A stretch of 64,000 nt of DNA from Bacillus sp. FJAT-27225. Lineage in GTDB: Bacteria; Bacillota; Bacilli; Bacillales; Cytobacillaceae. The stretch is taken from positions 248,001 to 312,000 of the forward strand of contig NZ_MAYU01000001.1 of NCBI RefSeq assembly GCF_001685025.1, in the 5' to 3' direction. Below, piece after piece: positions 41,936-50,515 of the stretch. The notes beneath the pieces were generated by a model. The model saw nothing but the letters and a program-made list of their open reading frames with translations, did no database searches and had not been told where the DNA came from. Numbering within the stretch: the stretch's first letter is position 1; every line of letters starts with the position of its first letter. The translations under genes and the position numbers were made by a program.

Positions 41936-42247
41936 AAACAAAAGCGCAAGCGGCCTAGGTGACACAGTTACAGAGCGCTTCATGACAAACAAATTGGGAC
42001 CTGTACTGCGATTATACTTATAGGAAGATTATCTTTGTGTCCCTGGGATGATAAATCTTGGGGGCTTTCTTTTTTGCCCTTTGAGATTATCTAAACATCG
42101 GATGTAAGGATGAAGTTTATACTAGTAAGAATTGGGAAATTTCTATAAAGGAATAAAAAACTATGAAAAATGGCTAATCTTGCAGGAATAAAGCTGGAAA
42201 TTGTCGAATGATTACAGACAATCTACTTACAATGGACGGGGTGTGAC
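41936..42247. other. Gene-free interval before the histidine kinase
   Basis: 312 bases. An AAGATTAT / ATAAATCTT imperfect stem (42025-42059) followed by GGGGGCTTTCTTTTTT may end the transpeptidase gene. The first 40 bases (AAAAGCGCAAGCGG) resemble a short sequence often seen in bacillus intergenic regions. No gene supported. Confidence 0.5.
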
Positions 42248-43486
42248 ATGAAAATTACAGGGCAAGTGTCACTTTTGGCTTTATCACTCATCTATCTAAT
42301 CTATGAAATAACATATTATGGAGAGCAAGCCATTAAATTTGAAACAGTCCTTCCCGTTCTACTCGCTTTAGTCGTTGGCTGGCAATACGACAGCTATCAA
42401 TATTACATTAAAAGGTCGCGTGAGAATGAACAAAGTTACCGCTCTTTAATTGATTCGCTTCCAGAATCGGTCGTCATCCATCATAACTATGAAGTTCTAT
42501 ATGTAAATGAAGCAACGCTAAAAATGATGAAAGCGAAGGACAGGGATGAACTTGTAGGGCACAATCTGTTTGAATTTATTGACCCTGAGTATTTTGAGCG
42601 CACAAAAGAGAGGATGCGGATTGCAAAACAGCAAGGTAAGCCGCTTCCAAGGCTGGAACATAAAGTTATTAGACTAGATGGGGTACCTATTTTCTATGAA
42701 GTTTCCAGCATGTCGATTTCGTATGGGGGGAAAAAATGCCTGTTGACAATTGGAAAAGATATCACGAATCAGCGGGAAGAAACAGAGCGGCTGCTGCAAA
42801 AGTCAGATAAACTTGCATTACTGGGCCAAATGGCGGCAGGTATTGCGCATGAAATCAGGAACCCGCTTACTTCTATTAAAGGGTTTATCCAACTATTTAA
42901 AGCAGACAATGATAAAAAAGAGTATTACGACATTGTATTGTCAGAGCTCGAAAGGATAAATAACATTGTCAGCGAATTTCTCGTCCTCGCCAAACCTTCT
43001 GCGGCTGTATTCAAAGAAAAGGATATTACACAGATCCTAAATGATGTAGTAACGTTGATTAATACGCAGTCGATTTTAAACAATGTTGAAATCTCAACCG
43101 AATACGAAACGGATATCCCCCATGTAATTTGTGAGGAAAATCAATTAAAGCAGGTCTTTATTAATCTCTTGAAAAATTCAATTGAAGCTATGCCTGAAGG
43201 CGGCCATATCCGCATCCGTTCCCGTAAAGTGAATGAAGGCGAGATCATGGTAAGAATCCAGGATGCTGGGATCGGCATACCTGAGGAACGAATGGAAACC
43301 TTAGGGGAGCCTTTTTATACGACGAAAGAAAAAGGGACGGGACTTGGCCTTATGACCTGTTTTAAAATTATAGAAAGCCATAACGGAAAGTTAATCATTT
43401 CAAGTAAAGTAGGGGAAGGGACTTCGATTGTCATTCTTTTACCCTCGATCGGCCAGCCGCTCTTAAAAAAGACAGTAAATTTATAG
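42248..43486 (+). CDS. PAS-domain sporulation-type sensor histidine kinase
   Basis: 412 residues. Two short hydrophobic segments within the first 45 residues, a PAS domain from about 62 (YRSLIDSLPESVVIHHNYEVLYVN) to 178 (GKDITNQREE), the H box with its phospho-acceptor in AGIAHEIRNPLTSIKGF near 204, then N box (KNSIEAMPEGG), G1 DAGIGIP, and G2 KEKGTGLGL. This plan matches KinA/KinB/KinC-type kinases feeding the Spo0A phosphorelay. No response regulator is adjacent, which is usual for such kinases. GGGGTG lies before the ATG. Two terminators follow. Confidence 0.9.
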   Translation: MKITGQVSLLALSLIYLIYEITYYGEQAIKFETVLPVLLALVVGWQYDSYQYYIKRSRENEQSYRSLIDSLPESVVIHHNYEVLYVNEATLKMMKAKDRDELVGHNLFEFIDPEYFERTKERMRIAKQQGKPLPRLEHKVIRLDGVPIFYEVSSMSISYGGKKCLLTIGKDITNQREETERLLQKSDKLALLGQMAAGIAHEIRNPLTSIKGFIQLFKADNDKKEYYDIVLSELERINNIVSEFLVLAKPSAAVFKEKDITQILNDVVTLINTQSILNNVEISTEYETDIPHVICEENQLKQVFINLLKNSIEAMPEGGHIRIRSRKVNEGEIMVRIQDAGIGIPEERMETLGEPFYTTKEKGTGLGLMTCFKIIESHNGKLIISSKVGEGTSIVILLPSIGQPLLKKTVNL

Positions 43487-43494
43487 GGTAAAAT

Positions 43495-43521
43495 GCCGTT
43501 CCGGGGAGGGACGGTTTTTTT
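43495..43521 (+). terminator. Rho-independent terminator
   Basis: CCGTTCC / GGGACGG stem with a short loop and seven T residues, just after the kinase gene. Confidence 0.8.
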
Positions 43522-43567
43522 GCGAAAGTTGACTCACAAACGTTCCGATAACTATCCCTTCTGGAAA

Positions 43568-43612
43568 AGAAAAACGCCCGCCTCCAAGCCAGCCCGGGGG
43601 AGGTGGGCTTTT
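43568..43612 (+). terminator. Second terminator-like hairpin
   Basis: GCCCGCCTCC / GGAGGTGGGC stem, loop of about 13 bases, then TTTTGC. In the same interval as the previous terminator; the remaining bases to 43775 hold nothing clear. Confidence 0.7.
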
Positions 43613-43778
43613 GCTTAAGACGGGGTTTTTAAAAGTATTGCCGGAGCAGTGCTTGTTTATGCAACACGATGCGATGTTTTTGTTTTTTATTGTTTAACTA
43701 TCCAAAAGCCTCAAATCCGTCGGCAAATGTGCATTGCAACAAAATGAATCACGAGTTGGTTTGCCAATGAAAATGAAA

Positions 43779-43819
43779 AAAACTAAGCTGCCCAAAGTCA
43801 CCGGCAGCTTAGTTTTTTC
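43779..43819. terminator. Bidirectional terminator after mntR
   Basis: ACTAAGCTGCC / GGCAGCTTAGT with T runs on both strands (TTTTTT and TTTTTTT). Confidence 0.9.
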
Positions 43820-44240
43820 ATTCCTCTTCAGTTTTTTCCTGCAGCTCCTTTAGGCGGATAACAATAGACGCATCCTCCTGAAGAAGCTGAACAAGATCGC
43901 CTATCCGGTCGATGGCATTCCAGCTCAGATGATGCTCAATTCCTTCAACATCCTTATAGATGTTTTCCTCTTCAACTCCAATTAGGGTAAGAAACTGCTC
44001 AAGGAGGTCATGCCTTTCCACAAGGCGTTTCCCAATTTTCTTTCCTTTGGATGTAAGGACAAGCCCCCGGTATTTTTCATATACAAGGTAATTATCTTTA
44101 TCTAGCTTTTGAACCATTTTCGTAACCGAAGAAGGCTGGACAGACAGGTTGTCCGCAATGTCCGATACCCGTGCATAGCCTTTTTGTTCGATAAGCAGAT
44201 ATATTTGTTCAATATAATCTTCCATACTAGGTGTTGGCAT
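43818..44240 (-). CDS. mntR: Manganese-responsive transcriptional regulator MntR
   Basis: 140-residue DtxR-family regulator that represses manganese uptake (and may activate efflux) when loaded with Mn(II). The N-terminal winged helix runs [40 protein letters not shown] in order. All six ligands known in Bacillus subtilis MntR are here at the same numbers: Asp8, Glu11, His77, Glu99, Glu102 and His103 (in EGIEHHLSW). ATG 44240 follows GTGGGAAA; the 16-residue upstream extension is not family-like. No manganese transporter is adjacent. Confidence 0.94.
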   Translation of the reverse strand: MPTPSMEDYIEQIYLLIEQKGYARVSDIADNLSVQPSSVTKMVQKLDKDNYLVYEKYRGLVLTSKGKKIGKRLVERHDLLEQFLTLIGVEEENIYKDVEGIEHHLSWNAIDRIGDLVQLLQEDASIVIRLKELQEKTEEE

Positions 44241-44390
44241 CTTTTTCCCACTTTCCCCGGCATTCTCGCCTTTAATTATATAAAACAAGCGATGCCGTTA
44301 CAAGGCGAAAAGGGGAGAAGCTTTCGTTCCTGCTAAGGAGTACTCCCAATCGCCTGTATAATTTTCGAATGCCCCGTTTTATTATTTACC

Positions 44391-44428
44391 TAAAAAACAA
44401 ACCGGATTCCACTTGAGGGAACCCGGTT
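44391..44428 (-). terminator. Terminator of the M6 protease gene (minus strand)
   Basis: AACCGGGTTCC / GGAATCCGGTT stem then TGTTTTTT on the minus strand. Confidence 0.85.
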
Positions 44429-44439
44429 CTGCCAGTTTA

Positions 44440-46287
44440 CTATTTTTTTGAGCTGTCAGAGTTATAGAAAAACTTGGCGGTAATTGAACCATCCGCGTTT
44501 TCTTTAATGTCTGTAACATGAATTCCAGAATCAGCTGGTGTAGCATTTTGGCCCTTCCAGAAATAGTAGGAACCTGTGTGGACATTTCCTGAAACAGGAG
44601 TAATTTTTGAACCTGTCTTGAAGAAGTCACCTGCATCGCCGCGATTCTTGTTGCGTTCCAAATCGTATTTACCATCAGCCTGAAGGACAGATAGGCCATA
44701 GTGAGTTACTTTTGTGCCGTTCGAAGCAGTTTGGTACTGGTTATACTGGAAGCGCTTGTTCATCCAGTTTTCAACGTTGTTCGGACGGAAGCCTGCAGTC
44801 TGGTAAAGGCTGATGACATTTTCGTCAACATGCCATGCAAGTAGGCCATGAGAATCTTTACCTTGGCGGATCAAGCCCTGGTTGAAGCCACTTTGCTGAA
44901 CATTTTCAAATAGGAAGTATTCCGTGCCGTTTGAGCCTGGAACTTCCATTTTCACAATCCCGTTATCCGCATCAGCTTTATCAACGGATGGAAGAGTAAT
45001 TTCATGAACTCCATCTTCTGGCTTCACTTCAATTGGATTTGCCCAGCCAAGGAAGATTTTTGAGAATGGATCAAAGTGAGTAGGCGAGTTACCCGCATAT
45101 GGAGCTGCATCCGGATAACGCATCCAGGAACCGCCTGCCATCATCGAGTAGTTACCTACACCTTCAGACGAGTAAACCGTGTCATAGAAGTCAGGCAAGC
45201 CAAGAGCATGACCGAATTCGTGAGCGTACACACCAGTTTGAGCAGGGAATGGACCTGTTTTCAGATCTTCCTTATAACTGTTTGTTGCTGCGTCATAACC
45301 CGCAACGTTTCCGCCAATACCTGGCTGAATGTTGTAAGCGTTGACCGTTACTCCGTCATACGTTAAATCATCTTCAATGTCAGCCGCCCATTCCGACCAT
45401 TCAGCGTTAGAGACAACACCATCACGGTTTTTATCAGCATCGACATATCCAGTTTCATAGTATTTGCCATAGTAAAGTGCACTTAGCAGATTCCACTTAT
45501 GTGACCACCACTGTGCCGGGTCACGGCTGAATTCGGCACCCGTTCCTTCATGGACAACAAATATGTTTGGCACTTCGCCATCAACGGCATACTTCGAGAA
45601 GTCAACCTGCTCGTCTGCAGCCTTTAAAAGGTCTCGAATAAATTCACCTGTTTTAGCATCACCATTGGCATTGCCCAAAACATATTTACCGTTTTCCGCA
45701 TATTTTCCTTCCTGGTCAAGGTAGTAGGAAGCGCCTTTTGGCATTTCAACCCAGACGAATTCAGTATCCTCATAGCGGACAAGGTTTGTTTTTCCATAGG
45801 AAGCCTCTTTATATGCGTTTTGCATCGTGCGGTTCTTTGGTACATCCGGACCATCATATTGCTTGAACTGCTCCAGCTCATACGGGTTGTATTCGTCACC
45901 AAAAATTAAGTCTTCAAAATAATGAGCTGGTACTTGTCCAGGCATATCGCCAACCGGCTCATCGCCATCTGGATATTTTGCAAGAATCGCTAGAACTGGA
46001 ATGTCCCCAGTTGCTTCTTTGTAAGCAACATGGTTATTGCCAGGCTTCTGGAACTTTGTACCTTGATTGGCGATTTTTTCGGCCGGATCAGCCTTTGAAA
46101 TATCAAAACCTTCTTTTTTTGCCCTATCCGCCAATTCCGGGGATGCGCCAACATATTGGGCGAGACTTAAGTCATATGTAGGTTTTGCTTTGGCAGCAGG
46201 AGCATCACCTGCAGGCTGTAAACCTGCCAGTCCGATACTTCCAGCAAGCGCCAGCACTAAACCGGTTTTAGAAAGAACCTTTAACAA
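44440..46287 (-). CDS. Secreted M6-family metalloprotease (immune inhibitor A-like)
   Basis: 615 residues with an N-terminal signal peptide (basic MLKVLSKTG, then LVLALAGSIGLAG, AKA-type cleavage). The catalytic zinc site is HEFGHALGLPDFYD (H-E-x-x-H-x-x-G-x-x-D) about residue 362, followed by the downstream GNYSMMAGGSW Met-turn. Between 290 and 310 DADKNRDGVVSNAEW is an EF-hand-like calcium loop, unusual inside the peptidase region. M6 enzymes degrade host or environmental proteins. TTG 46287 is eight bases after TAGGAG; GTGs at 46293-46296 are too close. Monocistronic. Confidence 0.9.
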   Translation of the reverse strand: MLKVLSKTGLVLALAGSIGLAGLQPAGDAPAAKAKPTYDLSLAQYVGASPELADRAKKEGFDISKADPAEKIANQGTKFQKPGNNHVAYKEATGDIPVLAILAKYPDGDEPVGDMPGQVPAHYFEDLIFGDEYNPYELEQFKQYDGPDVPKNRTMQNAYKEASYGKTNLVRYEDTEFVWVEMPKGASYYLDQEGKYAENGKYVLGNANGDAKTGEFIRDLLKAADEQVDFSKYAVDGEVPNIFVVHEGTGAEFSRDPAQWWSHKWNLLSALYYGKYYETGYVDADKNRDGVVSNAEWSEWAADIEDDLTYDGVTVNAYNIQPGIGGNVAGYDAATNSYKEDLKTGPFPAQTGVYAHEFGHALGLPDFYDTVYSSEGVGNYSMMAGGSWMRYPDAAPYAGNSPTHFDPFSKIFLGWANPIEVKPEDGVHEITLPSVDKADADNGIVKMEVPGSNGTEYFLFENVQQSGFNQGLIRQGKDSHGLLAWHVDENVISLYQTAGFRPNNVENWMNKRFQYNQYQTASNGTKVTHYGLSVLQADGKYDLERNKNRGDAGDFFKTGSKITPVSGNVHTGSYYFWKGQNATPADSGIHVTDIKENADGSITAKFFYNSDSSKK

Positions 46288-46778
46288 GAACACCACTCCT
46301 ATAATTTTGATAGTTTGAATATATCAGAATAATTTGTTATTCAACAACGCGGCTTTTTACCTATATTAAAATGAGGGTCTATAAGAGTTTTGGCTATAAA
46401 ATTCTGAATATTAGTACTATTATCAGTCTAAATAGAATATTTTTGGCAATAATCCGTTTCCACAGCTAGGACTTAACGACTAGTATATTTAGAGTTTTGT
46501 CGAAAAAAGTCGAAAAGTTTTTTAGCCTCTCGAAAGTTTCAGTGAGAGATTAAAATTTAAGAGAGTACAAGATTGTTCTCTTCAAGAATGGGTAAATTAA
46601 TTTGATGGAGGTTATTCGTTAAGGAGCCATGGTAAAAAAGCAGGCAAAGTTCATATACTAATACTATGTGAAAAGTACTATGTTTTTAGTTGGTTAGCCT
46701 GGGTTGTTGTGGTACGATGATAATCCGGTATTAAATTGGAAATGATTACACATCTCTAGAACAATTGGAGTGATCGGG
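46288..46778. other. Gene-free divergent interval
   Basis: About 490 A/T-rich bases between the divergent M6 protease and helD genes. A direct GTCGAAAA repeat and a CTCTC..GAGAG hairpin lie near 46498-46555. No gene or confident promoter is seen; the promoters of both genes must be here. Confidence 0.5.
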
Positions 46779-49106
46779 ATGGATAAAGAATTACAAACAG
46801 AACAAAAACGGGTTAATGAAGTCATAAAGGAAATAAACTCCCAGAAAGAAAAGATTGTTAAAGAAAGTGGCCAGGTAGGAGAAGAAGTCCTTTCCCTAAG
46901 GCAAACGTTCTGGGAAGATGTTACGGTCAATCTCGACGATCCTGATGATATAAATGAAACCGCTGCGAGCCTCCGGCAGCAAGCTGAACTTCTCGGAGAG
47001 CGCGAACGGACAAGAGGCCAAATGACCCGCCAAATGAGGATCCTTGAGCGGCTTCGCTATTCACCGTATTTTGGCAGGATAGATTTCCACGAGGCAGGCG
47101 AGAGCCATTCGGATAAAATATACATAGGCATTGCATCCTTAATGGACGAGCAAAAAGAAAACTTCCTCATCTATGACTGGCGCGCACCCATTTCAAGCGT
47201 ATACTATGACTATTCGCCTGGCCCAGCAGTCTATGAGACACCAGAAGGAATGATTACTGGCGAGCTGGAACTCAAGCGCCAGTATTTGATCAGGGGCGGA
47301 AAAATCACCGGCATGTTTGATACCGGTGTTACAATTGGGGACGAAATGCTGCAGGAAGTTTTAGGAAACCAGGCAAGCACTCAGATGAAAAGCATTGTCG
47401 CCACCATCCAGAGTGACCAGAACAAAATCATCCGCAATGAAAAGAGCCGGTACCTGATCGTACAGGGAGTGGCAGGAAGCGGCAAAACGTCCGCTGCGCT
47501 ACAACGGGTTGCCTATCTCCTTTATCGGTATAGAGGGACGCTTTCATCGGAAAACATTATGCTATTCTCGCCGAATCCGCTTTTTAATAGTTATGTTGCC
47601 ACAGTTCTTCCTGAACTAGGCGAGGAGAATATGCGCCAGGCAACGTTTATGGAGTATCTTAATCACCGAATTGGATCGGCTTATAAGCTGGAGGATTCTT
47701 TTGACCAAATGGAATATCTTCTATCTAATGAAGATAGCCCCGAGTACAAAGCTAGGGTCGCCGGAATCCGATATAAATCAGGACTCAAGTTTAAACAACA
47801 AATAGATCACTATTCAGAAAAGCTTTCGCAAGGCGGTATCGCTTTTAAGGATATCCGCTTCAGAAAAAGAGTTCTCGTCTCCAGGGGCGAAATAGGCAGC
47901 TTCTTTTACTCGCTTCCCAGGGACATATCCATACCAAACCGAATCCAGCAGGTCAGGGATTGGTTGTTCAAGCAATTAAGGAAAGAAATGAAAGTTGAGC
48001 AAGGGAAGCCTTGGGTCGAGGAACAAATCCAGTTCCTTGAAAAAGAGGATTATATCGAAGCATTCAAGAAGCTTGAGGAGAAAAAGCAATACCAGGAAAA
48101 TACGTTTGATGATTTTGACCGCGAACAAAAGCTGCTTGCTGAAATGGTCGTAAAGAACAAATTCAAGCCCTTATTTAATGGAGTAAAAAAACTCCGGTTT
48201 ATTGACAGAATGGCAAACTATAAACAACTGTTCCGTTCACAAATTTCGGATGGGACACTTCCGGCCGAATGGACTCAAATTTGCAAGCAGACATTGAGAA
48301 AACTCGATGATGGCTGTATTCAGTGGGAAGATGCTGCTCCATTTGTGTATCTGCAGGATCTTTTAGAGGGAAGAGCGTCCGGAACTGGTGTAAAACATAT
48401 TTTCATTGATGAGGCACAGGATTATACACCTTTTCAATTTGAATTTTTAAATATGCTGTTTCCTTACAGCAAAATGACTCTCCTCGGTGACTTCAATCAG
48501 GCGATATTTTCCGGAGCAACTGGCTCGTTGACTGTCATGACTGAAGACCTTGAAGAGGAAGGAATTGAACGAATTACGTTGAACCGCACCTACAGGTCAA
48601 CAAAGGAAATAGTTGAGTTTACTAGTGAACTGCTTGAAGATGGCCAGGACATTGAAGCGTTTGCCAGAGAGGGAGAGAAGCCGGTGGTCACACTTCTCAC
48701 TGGAAACGGACAGCTTCGCGAAGCTATTCTTTCGACGATCAAAGGGCTGCAGCAGGAAGGCCACCGCACCATTGCAGTCATTTGCCGAACTGCCAAGGAA
48801 AGTATGGAAGCCTATTCGCTCCTGAAATCAATCCAGGTAAGACTGATTGAAAAAGGGACCGTATCGTTTGAACCAGGTATCCTTGTCATCCCAGCCTATT
48901 TGGCAAAAGGCATCGAGTTTGATGCAGTCATCATGTTTGATGCCTCTCAATACAGGCATGAACGAGAACGGAAGCTATTTTACACAGCCTGCACACGTGC
49001 GATGCACAAGCTTCTCCTATTCTGTACGGATGGAGTCAGCCCGTTAATGGAAAAAGTTCCAGAATCGGTCTATACTAAGGTGGAAAGTTCACAAAAGCCA
49101 GAATAA
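46779..49106 (+). CDS. helD: RNA polymerase recycling ATPase HelD
   Basis: 775 residues, a superfamily-1 (UvrD/Rep-like) ATPase that dismantles stalled or inactive RNA polymerase complexes rather than acting mainly on DNA. A long N-terminal coiled coil (1-75, reaching the secondary channel in known structures) is followed by QGVAGSGKTSAA (Walker A, about 225), FIDEAQDYTPFQ (Walker B, about 545), LLGDFNQAIF, LNRTYRST and the final CTRAMHKLLL. ATG 46779 is eight bases after TTGGAG. Length equals that of the Bacillus subtilis protein. Monocistronic. Confidence 0.93.
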   Translation: MDKELQTEQKRVNEVIKEINSQKEKIVKESGQVGEEVLSLRQTFWEDVTVNLDDPDDINETAASLRQQAELLGERERTRGQMTRQMRILERLRYSPYFGRIDFHEAGESHSDKIYIGIASLMDEQKENFLIYDWRAPISSVYYDYSPGPAVYETPEGMITGELELKRQYLIRGGKITGMFDTGVTIGDEMLQEVLGNQASTQMKSIVATIQSDQNKIIRNEKSRYLIVQGVAGSGKTSAALQRVAYLLYRYRGTLSSENIMLFSPNPLFNSYVATVLPELGEENMRQATFMEYLNHRIGSAYKLEDSFDQMEYLLSNEDSPEYKARVAGIRYKSGLKFKQQIDHYSEKLSQGGIAFKDIRFRKRVLVSRGEIGSFFYSLPRDISIPNRIQQVRDWLFKQLRKEMKVEQGKPWVEEQIQFLEKEDYIEAFKKLEEKKQYQENTFDDFDREQKLLAEMVVKNKFKPLFNGVKKLRFIDRMANYKQLFRSQISDGTLPAEWTQICKQTLRKLDDGCIQWEDAAPFVYLQDLLEGRASGTGVKHIFIDEAQDYTPFQFEFLNMLFPYSKMTLLGDFNQAIFSGATGSLTVMTEDLEEEGIERITLNRTYRSTKEIVEFTSELLEDGQDIEAFAREGEKPVVTLLTGNGQLREAILSTIKGLQQEGHRTIAVICRTAKESMEAYSLLKSIQVRLIEKGTVSFEPGILVIPAYLAKGIEFDAVIMFDASQYRHERERKLFYTACTRAMHKLLLFCTDGVSPLMEKVPESVYTKVESSQKPE

Positions 49107-49230
49107 AGCTTTTGGGTGTATGAATAAAAATGTCTTTGTTCATTGGCATAAAAACATTGGCATTTGAAACCTTTTTTTACACCGATTCGTACAACAAGAA
49201 ACAACCTAACCATAAAAACGAGGGGATAAC

Positions 49231-49620
49231 ATGAAGAAAACAACAAAGCTGATGGCAGCCGTTTCCTCAACGGCCCTGGCTCTTGGACTTGTCGGCTGCA
49301 GCACATCCGGGCAGAATGAATGGGAGTCCTCGGCTGGGCAATCAGGCGACATCCCGCCAATGCCTGAAAACACGAATTGCAAGCAGTGGGATTGGGATGA
49401 AGATGACGGCGTCTGGGAGTGCAAGGACCGGAACTCAAGCTATTTCGGACATTTGTTTTTCGCCGGAATGTTCTTCTCCAATAAGTCGGCTCTTTATAAA
49501 AACAGGGAGTTCATGAATTACCGGAATAGCCCGAGTTTCAAAGGCAAAGCCGGTACAGGCGATTCGGTGCGTAACGGAAGCCCTGGTTTTGGGAGGGGTA
49601 CAACAAATACCGGCGGTTAA
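49231..49620 (+). CDS. Putative lipoprotein, first gene of an ATP-grasp operon
   Basis: 129 residues with a lipoprotein signal: MKKTTKLMAAVSSTALALGLVGC, lipobox LVGC. The mature part has two further cysteines (NCKQWDWDEDDGVWEC) and a Gly/Ser/Asn-rich tail ending GTTNTGG. In enterobacteria a small lipoprotein (YjfM, DUF1190) sits with DUF350 and a glutathionylspermidine-synthase-like enzyme; this protein occupies the same place, although I cannot prove homology. ACGAGGGGA precedes the ATG. The next gene begins 21 bases downstream. Confidence 0.85.
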   Translation: MKKTTKLMAAVSSTALALGLVGCSTSGQNEWESSAGQSGDIPPMPENTNCKQWDWDEDDGVWECKDRNSSYFGHLFFAGMFFSNKSALYKNREFMNYRNSPSFKGKAGTGDSVRNGSPGFGRGTTNTGG

Positions 49621-49641
49621 TTGCTGAAGGGAGAACTGTTG

Positions 49642-50040
49642 ATGGAATTGTATGCAAATTTCTTTGCGTATCTTGGTGTGGGATTGGCGCTCCTCACCGC
49701 AGGTATTTTATTATTTGTATGGAGTACGCCAAAAATTAAGGAATTTAGCCTGATCAGCCAGAAAAACCTGACAGCCGCACTGTCGCTCGGGGGAAAAATT
49801 ATAGGGTTGGCATTTGTCCTCGGTGCCGCTGCGGAATATTCTGTTTCACTCGTTGATATGGCGATTTGGGGAACAATCGGGATTCTTGCGCAAATAGCAG
49901 CATTTAATCTTGCCGAACTGATTACCATTCGTTATTCGATAAGCAAGGCTATTGAAGAGGACAACCGTGCTGTTGGAATTATGTTGCTTTCACTTTCAGT
50001 CTCAATAGGCTGGATAGTTGCTAGATGTCTCTCTTACTAA
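49642..50040 (+). CDS. DUF350 membrane protein (YjfL-like)
   Basis: 132 residues with four hydrophobic helices (about 8-25, 45-68, 74-92, 108-130) arranged as two pairs, the DUF350 pattern; each pair has the GLGLALLTAGI / IGLAFVLGAA-type strand of small residues. DUF350 proteins are membrane proteins of unknown function repeatedly linked to ATP-grasp ligases of the GspS/YgiC/YjfC type. ATG 49642 follows AGGGAG by about nine bases; the ORF starts upstream at 49621 without a site. Second gene of the operon. Confidence 0.87.
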   Translation: MELYANFFAYLGVGLALLTAGILLFVWSTPKIKEFSLISQKNLTAALSLGGKIIGLAFVLGAAAEYSVSLVDMAIWGTIGILAQIAAFNLAELITIRYSISKAIEEDNRAVGIMLLSLSVSIGWIVARCLSY

Positions 50041-50050
50041 GAGGTGTGCG

Positions 50051-50515
50051 ATGCTAAAAAAACTAATCTATTATATTGACCAGGGAAACGGTACGTACAA
50101 GCCGTTCTATGAGTACGAGGCTCCTGAAGTGGAAATTGATGAATTTTACGCCCGCCAGCTTTGTACGTATTTTATTATGAGGGGAACACAGTACGAGCTG
50201 CTCGCAAATGAGATGGAAGGGGACGAAGACATCCTTGTTTTAAAGGAAATCGGAAAGAATTTTCCGGCAATGGATGAGGAGAACTTCCATGGAAGAGGGC
50301 TTTATATCGAGTTTCGAAGCCATGATGAGCGCGAAAATTACAAAAAAATCGTCCTGCTCGCGGTCAATACCCATTTTGAAATCATCAGGTATTTGCTGAA
50401 GGATATTGTAGATGTTCCCGGGCAAGGACAGATGGAGCGGACCTCGACCGAAATTGATGAAGACCGGGGCGTATACGTAATTTATGTAAAACCATTGGAG
50501 GAGGATGTGGCATGA
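50051..50515 (+). CDS. Protein of unknown function between DUF350 and the ATP-grasp ligase
   Basis: 154 residues, soluble, acidic. MLKKLIYYIDQGNGTYKPFYEYE opens; later VEIDEFYARQLCTYFIM, FHGRGLYIEFRSHDERENYKKI and a terminal GVYVIYVKPLEED suggest a mixed alpha/beta fold. GAGGTG precedes ATG 50051. Its TGA overlaps the ATG of the ligase gene by four bases (ATGA), so the two products are made in step and probably work together. It may be the counterpart of the enterobacterial YjfK position; not proven. Confidence 0.8.
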   Translation: MLKKLIYYIDQGNGTYKPFYEYEAPEVEIDEFYARQLCTYFIMRGTQYELLANEMEGDEDILVLKEIGKNFPAMDEENFHGRGLYIEFRSHDERENYKKIVLLAVNTHFEIIRYLLKDIVDVPGQGQMERTSTEIDEDRGVYVIYVKPLEEDVA

